Assembly: GCF_014851395.1 (NCBI RefSeq)
Contig: NW_024040040.1
Span: 22,301,000-22,364,999 of the forward strand
Source of the DNA: Micropterus salmoides
Lineage: Eukaryota > Chordata > Actinopteri > Centrarchiformes > Centrarchidae
DNA: 64,000 nucleotides
Direction of reading: 5' to 3'
Every line of letters begins with the position of its first letter. The stretch's first letter is position 1. Shown here piece after piece: positions 56,762 to 64,000 of the stretch. Position numbers and translations under genes: made by a program. Below the pieces are notes generated by a model, which did not search any database, was not told where the DNA came from, and saw nothing but the letters and a program-made list of their open reading frames with translations.

Positions 56762-57971
56762 TGTCGGGTCGGAAATAAGGACCGGCCGGGCCAGTAAAAG
56801 ACCTGGTCCCTACCCTAACCAACGTAATAAACTCAATAAAATTACTCTATTAGATTTCTTCTTTAGTCAAAAGACGGCGTAGTCAAAAACTTCACTGGAG
56901 ACGGTCAAGAGTCGGTGCAAAAGAGTTTATTCCAATAAAGGACCGATAAACCCGAGCAACATCCCTGCAGGTCTCAGGATGGAACCGAGTTGGTGGTCAG
57001 CGAACATCGCCTTATATTCACCTTAAGCTCCACCTTGTCCCTCCCTTCAGGTGGGCGTTACATCTTAACTCCTCCTTATCTCCTCCTTCTAGGTGGGCGT
57101 TACTCCTTAACTCCACCTATGGTGTTCGCTGACCATTCCTCCCCTTTGGTGGATTTCTTATCCTCTACTGCCATCTAGTGGCCTTTTTCTCGTACTGTTT
57201 TACCAAATTAACCCTTTCATTAATGTTACAATTTCCACTTTTTAACTGTTATTTCATGTAATTATTGTTACCTTTTATCTCTCTTTATATTTTTTACATT
57301 ACTGGATTAGAAAATCCACCAATATGTTTCAACTTCAGTCCCACCGTATTTTTTAAAAGTTATACAGGCATAGTTTGACACCATTAAAACTTAAACACTT
57401 ACAATCGTATTTTTTAAAAGAATTGATAAGGAATAACATATTTCATACATGTATAACGTGATTCAATGAACAATTACATGATTTAGCAATGCCAACCATG
57501 AGAGTGCTTTGTCTCATACAAGTTAACTTTCAGCAGCGCAGAGCTTGGTTGCATGCAGTACCTAGCCGTACCAGTTGCCATAAATCACAACATGTCATGA
57601 TCTCATTCTTGGCTTCAGTTCGCGATGATCTCAGCCCTGGCGTACGTGACTTTCTGCATGTGCCTTGCTTCTAATGAGTGGGTTACGGTTGGCTAGGTTT
57701 TGCCTGCGCGGCCTGAGCAGCTTCTCTGCTCATGTAGGCACATTAAAAAGCACACGTTCACAGAGAATAAGAATAATATATGATAAACACACAGCGTATA
57801 AGAATAAAATATGAGTTTGAACACACTCATTAAACACTCAGTAGTTAAACACTCAGTAGTTAAACTTTACACTATAAAATAACACTTTAAATGATGACGA
57901 TGTAGACCACCATTGCTCTAGTAATTAATGATAACAATTTAGGCTATAATGCTCCAAAATAATTCACAACA
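56762..57971 (-). repeat. 3' LTR of the non-autonomous element
   Basis: 1,210 bp. On the minus strand it starts TGTTGTGAATTATTTTGG and ends TTTCCGACCCGACA, giving the TG...CA ends of a standard LTR. An AATAAA (minus strand GGAATAAACTC, near 56,928) lies about 165 bp from the end, a plausible polyadenylation signal. The outer boundary meets gaacagag. Confidence 0.85.
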
Positions 57972-57985
57972 CTCCCTCCTCTGAG
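57972..57985 (-). promoter_or_regulatory. Polypurine tract
   Basis: On the minus strand, CTCAGAGGAGGGAG lies directly before the LTR start TGTTGTG. A purine run in this place primes plus-strand DNA synthesis in LTR elements. Confidence 0.75.
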
Positions 57986-60900
57986 GCTGTAAAGCCTCAC
58001 ACTTCATAAACCAACACTGTGACCACTGAAAATAGGCGGCCTATTGTATTTGCATATGAAACCTATTTCTCAGACTTGTAGACCTTCAAGAAAATACCCA
58101 AATTAGTGTTTACACGTTGTGAAATAATCAATAATCATGTGGTGGGATGTTCCTGTTTCTAACACATTTGAGCAAGTTATAATGACAAGGATTTCCATTA
58201 CTCCTCTCTCCTTATTACCCTTTAAATGAGTTTCCCTTTAAATGAGCTTAACATATTAAACTACCTATACGTGCTATAATATAGTGAGATATACCTTGTA
58301 AATGGTTTACACTTGTGAAACAAATAATATCTTATGCAGTGAGCTGTTCTTTTCTTATATACTTTAGCAAGCTAACAATTATAACAACACCTAATGTGTT
58401 GAAAGGCACACATCATCAAAACAATCACATGGTGCATAGTGAACTTTCCAGACATAAGAGTGTTTCAACAATCATTCATGTGACACTTCAGAATGGTGCA
58501 AAATGTCTGATAAACATGTATGATGTCTATTTTGAAAGTTTAGTCCGTGGTACTGTGGAACTCTTTTTTGGCACTCAGGTTTCTTGGGGAACAGACTGGG
58601 TACCAATTTGAGGGTGCTCAGTCGTTTGTAGTTTCAGTCTTGTTCTTCCTTTTGCTGGTTCACTTGGACTCATAGCTGGTGATAGTCAAAGTCGTCTCTG
58701 TGGTGATGCAGGTCGCGCTTGATCTTGCCTGCTGCTGCGTCTGCCTCACGAGGCCTCATAGGAGAGTGGCCTCCTCTGGTCTTTGACTGGCTGTGAAAGA
58801 TTATTAAGCTTGCTTGCAACTGTATCTTACTATTACCAATAAGTGAGCTTTATCCTACTGTTTGTAGTTTGGAGACTTTAACTATTGTTTCTATCTGTCT
58901 AATTTTTTCAACATGAGTTTGCTTCCTAGATATTATATTTGCTTGCAATTTAACCCCTCTAACATCCTGTATATCTGTGTATTGAATTACATTGCTATTG
59001 GATGTACAAATAGCAAATCTTGAAACACTCCATTATTCATTAGTGCACTACAATTCTTCCATACTTCAAACTAGTTTACTAATACTACCTACAGAAACAG
59101 GAAGAAAACATAGATTAACACAGATGTTCAACAAAAACAGAAAGAAAACATAAATGAACTCAGGTGTTCAGCATCACACATGTGTCTCAGGTTATCATTA
59201 CAGTTGCTTGGTTGTTCCTGTGGAATACATGACAAAGGTCAGTCATGATTTGATACTCACAATCATCAAATTTAAGCATGCAGTAGCAATGTGCTGCTAA
59301 AATTGCTTTATAAGGCTTCAATGAGGCTTCTCCTTTCGGCCTCTTTAAAATCAAGCCTGAAAGGTTGCCTGTCATTGTATCTGCTACATCGAGGAGCTCT
59401 GCGCTGGCTGTTCCTCTGCACAAATCCAGAGCAGACAGTGATATCTAACAATTATAATATAAAAATAATCCCACTAGATTCCCTTTTTCTAAAAACTCTG
59501 TTTAAAAACACAAGGAATGCCTGATGTTCTGATCCCTTTTTGCTGAAATTTAGTAACAGGTGGCTGCTGGAGGAGAGCAGGACACCAAAGTTATTAACTC
59601 AGTATATTTGTGTTAATGAATCAATTATTAATGACATATCTTGCTATTTTATAGATCCTGAGCTAACCTTATTCTTATTCCTAGTCTATTTTGGATTTAA
59701 AATCAGTCTCTATTTTCTTTTTTTCTTCCCCTATCTTTCTATTTTTTCTTCTCCTACAAATTATCAACACTCCTACTCCCAAACTCTTTTGAGGTCAGTC
59801 TTCAAACAGTTATTTTTCAGCAGATGTTGCAGTTTTCAAGGCCTCTGATAGTCTGACCATTTGTAATGTTGATCATGTGAGACAGAGAGCTCTTCCTTGG
59901 TGATGTCTCTGTCAGCACTCGGTCACATGCATTTTGGCTGAAGTTCATTTTCACAGTGAAGCCTTCTTGACCTTTTAAACTTTGTGCTGTTAGGTTCACA
60001 GTCTTTAAGGTGGTGTTGTCCTCTTTATGATTTGACTGTAGATGGTAGATGTGGTCTGACTCGCTATGTCCTCAGCGTTGGGAAGATGCTGACGTCAGTG
60101 GAGGTGGGCTTGGGCCTGTGATGCATCAGGTTGGCACGCCTCTCTGTGGAACGCCTCCTGTATCACTGTTCGTTTGTGGCCCTCCCTTTCTTCCTCACAG
60201 TCAGATTCTGCTGTGTCCATTTTGAAGCTGCTCTCTCGCCTTCTTCATGAAACTTCAGAGCTGCCATCTTGTCCACTGTAGCTCTGTCTCGCTGTCGTCA
60301 TGTCTCATGGTTTGTTGTGCTCTGCAGGTATCTTGGTCTGTAGGCAGATCTTTTGTCTTTCTGAGATCTGTGCTATGACGAACTTTTCACTTTGTTTGGG
60401 AGTTGTTATTCTTTCTATTCATATCTAGCTCTCGTCTCCTCCCTATCTAATATAGCCTCTCTTTTTCCATCTCTCCTTTATATCTGAACTCAACCCTTTA
60501 AAGACCCTAATTCTTTTTTCTTCTTCTTCTGCCTGTACTGGCCCTTGACTGCACTTACTTATATCTTTCTTCCACTTGCTGTATACGTTTCTTCATCTGG
60601 GGGTATATCTATTTAGACCTTATCTAACAGGATGGGGTCTTTCATTATTCTGTCTCTGTGACTACTTTTCCTTCACTAAAGGCTATATAGTATGTCAATA
60701 TTATCTAACTGTTGGTCAAACTGTTTCTCCATATTTTCCCTTCATTCTAAGCTTTCTCTATCTCTTATCTGACGTCTTTTATTTTATCTTTAACTACTTA
60801 GTTTTGCTGTTACCACATATGTTGTTGCCACAGCTCCCTCCTTTGACCACCTTTGCAGCTAATATTTCTTTTTTCTGCTCTTTACCATTTAATTTCACCT

Positions 60901-62264
60901 GCTGTGTGCCTCCCAGGACAGCCATCGCACACTCACTGCGAGCAAACACTTACTCTGTGGAAACTTTGGAATTTGGACGGCCTTCATGCCTCGAAAAGGA
61001 AAAAGACAGTTAATTGTAAAGCCACACAACCAAGAAACTAGAATGAAACAATTCATTGAAAGAAACTCAGGCAGCTCCCCTTTGTTTTTATATCAAAGAG
61101 CTATTCAACTGAAAAATCATCAAAGTAGTGTTTACTAAAAATAACTAACTTCAGTGAAACTAACAACTATTAAAATATCAAATTCATTTTCTCACATCTA
61201 ATACAAAATTGATGGCTCTCAATCCCTTCTCTAACTTAAATCCTTCATAGATAACACCTCACATTGCTGCCTATCAATCTGTACCTCTATGTTCCAATAA
61301 ATTGGCAAACTTTATCAGATGTCATCATTTTTCTAGTTTTGTTCCTTCTCCTCGACCAAAAAGTGTCTTCAGCCTGTTATTCTGAACTAAATTTCCTTTA
61401 TTATCATAATACTTCAGTAGGCTGTTTCAACTACACTTTTCCTTTCTGTATCCAGCAGTCATTGCCATTCTTTTACTAATCTGCTCACTGTCAAGCTGTT
61501 ATTGGTTCAAAAAACTTTTATAACTTCTGTTATTATTAACTAATGAGTAACTTGCTATAATGTGCTGTTGTTATCCTAGAAAGGTGCAACAGATCACAAA
61601 ACTCTCATAACTTTTGGTTTAGGGCTGAACTGCTCTCTTTTTCTCTCTCTCAGTCTGCTGTCCTCCCCCACATGGACACACTCACACTCACTCACACAGA
61701 CACAGACACAGCTGCACCTCAGCTCCTGCTCTGTGCCTCTCTGTTAGCGTGAGCAAACTCCTTTTTTTCTCTTTTCTCTTCCAATCTCCATTATTCGGGC
61801 GTGGACTGCCACTTCAGAACTTTATTTTGCACATAGCTTTATCACAATTCAATCTGAGACTGCATCAAAGCCGTCTTTTACACTATACTAGTCCACATTC
61901 ACTATTTCATCAATATATTCATATATTTATTACTTTATAACTCCTTCCATCAACTTCTTATACTTATTTATATCACCATATCAACTCTATTCATCTGTTA
62001 TCCTTAAGCTTTATGTTAGTTTAATATTAGATCAGTTATTCAACTGTCATTATTTTATACTTTTTATCTAATGGTCTTAAACATGAGGCTTCAAGACTCA
62101 AACTATTAGTATTATTATTTTAGGCCTTGGTAACATTTATATGCACTTTTTCTTAACACACAGCTATCAACTATTTTCAGCAATATTTACATGCACGTAC
62201 GTCTTCTGACTCCTATCTCCTGCCGGCTTCTGACTTTATGTACATTACCTAGGCTTTCAGCTGA

Positions 62265-62560
62265 ATAGTCTGATCCACTTCCTCAACACAGACTTAATTT
62301 ACACTGCCTAGGTTTATTTCCAAATTAATTAGCCTGATTCACTTCCTCGACACAGACTCAATTTACTCCGCCTAGGTTTATTTCCAAATTGGTGGACCTG
62401 ATTCACTTCCTCAACACAGGCCCAATTTACACATAAATATAGCCTCTCAATTCACTTCCTCAACATGAGGGCTTAGACAGAAATGATTCACTTCCTCAAC
62501 ACAAAATCTGTCTTTATAAATCGCTACTCAATTCACTTCCTCAACATGAGCGCGTAACAC
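62265..62560 (-). repeat. Six copies of a short leader motif
   Basis: The plus-strand motif ttcacttcctcaacac occurs at about 62,275, 62,338, 62,402, 62,451, 62,485 and 62,531, the first three within units of about 63 bp. On the element's strand the motif reads TTGAGGAAGTGAA. It contains GAGGAAGTG, similar to the core sites of ETS-type factors. It lies in the RNA leader, so it could act as DNA or RNA. Confidence 0.75.
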
Positions 62561-62574
62561 TTGCTATAGTACAT

Positions 62575-63025
62575 CCGCCCGTTCAGTCCGAACCTACCAT
62601 CGAAGAGCCCCAACACTCAGTTGAAATCCTGCGATATAAGCTCGCGGTAGCCACGTGATGACTATTTTATTAGCCTATTTTTGCCCATGCAGCCCCGAGC
62701 CAGTAAGTGGAGCGCCCCAGCACTCAGCTGTGACCCTACAACTCTCCGATCCGGCGGTATCCGCAAAAATGCTTAAATTCTTATCTCTTCATCAGCTCAT
62801 TACGCCTATGCAGTCCTGTTCTGATTGGATCGAAGCTCCCCGACATTAAGTCGAAGCGTTGCAATTCTTAAAAAAACAGCGGTATTCACGATAATGGCTT
62901 TTTAAATTCTTATCTCTTCATCAGCTCACCACGCCTATGCAGTCCTGTTCTGATTGGATCGAAGCTCCCCGACATTAAGTCGAAGCGCTGCGATTCTTAA
63001 AAACAGCGGTATTCACGATGATGGC
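62575..63025 (-). repeat. Tandem repeats of about 125 bp in the leader
   Basis: Two close copies (about 62,771-62,897 and 62,898-63,023) share cctatgcagtcctgttctga, gaagctccccgacattaag and acagcggtattcacgat. Two more diverged copies lie to the left (from 62,575 and about 62,680). All are between the primer binding site and the short-motif array. Confidence 0.8.
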
Positions 63026-63500
63026 TGGAAAACACTTATTTTACTTACCCTTAAAAGCAAACAATTAAACACAAAAAGCGCATCTATTCTACTAGCATTA
63101 CACACTTTGACATAGACATATTCCGCACCATGGTTCACACACACACATGCAAATTTAGCTGCTATTGCATTTTGCCTGCATTTAGATTTGCACCGACTCT
63201 TACCCTCCAGCGTCTACTTTCTTTCTTTATTTAGTTTCAATTCACCATTAAAATCCAAATTTCGTCTTTTAGTAAAATATTTTATACTTAATTTACTGCT
63301 TTTTGCACTCAAAATTTATTCTAGGTTCAAGATTGAGGAGACTTTAAGATTCACACCTGGGCGGAAAATCCCGTATTCAGACACAGTTAAAATGCAGAAT
63401 TTTGGTTAAACAGGTATTCTGCTTACCTTTTCTATGTGGCCACGTGTCTCAGATACAGGCTGTCCGTCCCGGTCAGAAACTCTCGGCCTCTGGACTCAAT

Positions 63501-63519
63501 CTCCTGGCTGGCCTCGCCA
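63501..63519 (-). promoter_or_regulatory. Primer binding site, tRNA-Arg-like
   Basis: On the minus strand, 2 nt after the 5' LTR end CGACA, the sequence reads TGGCGAGGCCAGCCAGGAG. From memory this is complementary to the 3' end of vertebrate tRNA-Arg(ACG), including CCA, except for one extra base after TGGCGAG. Position and TGG start are as expected for a tRNA primer site. Confidence 0.7.
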
Positions 63520-63521
63520 AT

Positions 63522-64000
63522 TGTCGGGTCGGAAATAAGGACCGGCCGGGCCAGTAAAAGACCTGGTCCCTACCCTAACCAACGTAATAAACTCAATAAA
63601 ATTACTCTATTAGATTTCTTCTTTAGTCAAAAGACGGCGTAGTCAAAAACTTCACTGGAGACGGTCAAGAGTCGGTGCAAAAGAGTTTATTCCAATAAAG
63701 GACCGATAAACCCGAGCAACATCCCTGCAGGTCTCAGGATGGAACCGAGTTGGTGGTCAGCGAACATCGCCTTATATTCACCTTAAGCTCCACCTTGTCC
63801 CTCCCTTCAGGTGGGCGTTACATCTTAACTCCTCCTTATCTCCTCCTTCTAGGTGGGCGTTACTCCTTAACTCCACCTATGGTGTTCGCTGACCATTCCT
63901 CCCCTTTGGTGGATTTCTTATCCTCTACTGCCATCTAGTGGCCTTTTTCTCGTACTGTTTTACCAAATTAACCCTTTCATTAATGTTACAATTTCCACTT
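63522..64000 (-). repeat. 5' LTR of the non-autonomous element (cut by window end)
   Basis: Matches 56,762-57,240 over all 479 bp visible, by eye without a difference. The remaining roughly 730 bp and the target-site duplication lie beyond the window. Confidence 0.9.

Larger units (their letters stand above)
57986..63500 (-). other. Internal region without gag/pol/env
   Basis: I searched both strands for protease, RT, RNase H, integrase, capsid and envelope motifs and saw none. Plus-strand frames such as 60,576-61,013 (145 codons) are antisense to the element and hydrophobic low-complexity. On the minus strand only short frames occur, for example near 60,095-60,220 and 58,690-58,800, in GC-richer patches that might be remnants of a lost gene. 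The T-rich plus strand (A-rich minus strand) is typical of retroelement genomic RNA. Confidence 0.6.
56762..64000 (-). mobile_element. Non-autonomous LTR retroelement (LARD-like), incomplete at window end
   Basis: Two copies of the same terminal sequence in direct orientation (56,762-57,971 and 63,522 to the window end) flank 5,550 bp. On the minus strand the order is 5' LTR, primer binding site 2 nt after it, leader repeats, internal DNA, polypurine tract, 3' LTR. No gag, pol or env motif and no frame beyond about 100 codons (most on the wrong strand) was found inside. The 479 bp visible in both LTRs appear identical by eye, so the insertion is recent. If the LTRs are equal the total is about 7.97 kb. 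Confidence 0.85.

Noticed and set aside
60576..61013. 145-codon plus-strand frame in the LTR element
   Set aside because: Antisense to the element, hydrophobic and pyrimidine-driven, no homology pattern recognised.

Overview
The window looks like repeat-dense teleost fish DNA. I find no intact host gene. Almost everything recognisable is a transposable element or a decayed virus-like element: fish-type L2 LINEs with an AATTCAATTCAATTT tail, L1-like LINEs, a Tc1-like transposon carrying a tRNA-derived SINE, a Ty3/gypsy pol, a CACTA-like transposase, three copies of a spliced IS630/Tc1/mariner-type transposon, LTR elements, and a broken Maverick/Polinton (adintovirus-like) element. Family names come from protein and repeat motifs remembered from these families; no database search was possible.

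Layout. 1-4,085: L2 3' end, a split non-autonomous fish repeat and AT-rich DNA. 4,086-7,087: Ty3/gypsy gag tail and pol. 7,125-9,003: CACTA-like transposase. 9,655-10,165: 32-bp minisatellite. 10,184-11,894: LTR-like C-rich block and a candidate spliced gene remnant. 12,613-13,978: Tc1-like element with a nested SINE. 13,981-25,553: Polinton-like remnant (PolB, packaging ATPase, two small virion-type genes, adenain-like protease, integrase C-terminus with chromodomain, minor-capsid-like, basic core-like and major-capsid-like genes). It is broken by an L2 and by a large inverted duplication (arms 19,455-23,021 and 25,211-28,626). 28,627-32,223: transposon copy A. 35,126-42,845: an L1 interrupted by a solo LTR and by transposon copies B and C. 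42,846-45,662: 5'-truncated L2. 45,665-48,430: second L1. 48,431-56,651: no gene recognised. 56,762 to the window end: a very young LTR element on the minus strand whose LTRs look identical over the 479 bp visible in both.

The genes do not form a working host pathway; they tell a history of nested insertions. The Polinton-like segment keeps virus-like order and compact spacing (for example a 4-nt ATGA overlap between two capsid-cassette genes), but nearly every gene is frameshifted, truncated or has lost its start. An L2 inserted into the major-capsid-like gene was itself hit by another insertion, and this composite was then copied in inverted orientation. The most distinctive young element is the LTR element at the right end: about 5.5 kb of internal sequence without a substantial ORF, a primer binding site resembling tRNA-Arg, and tandemly repeated leader motifs. 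That is the architecture of a non-autonomous, parasite-type retroelement mobilised in trans.
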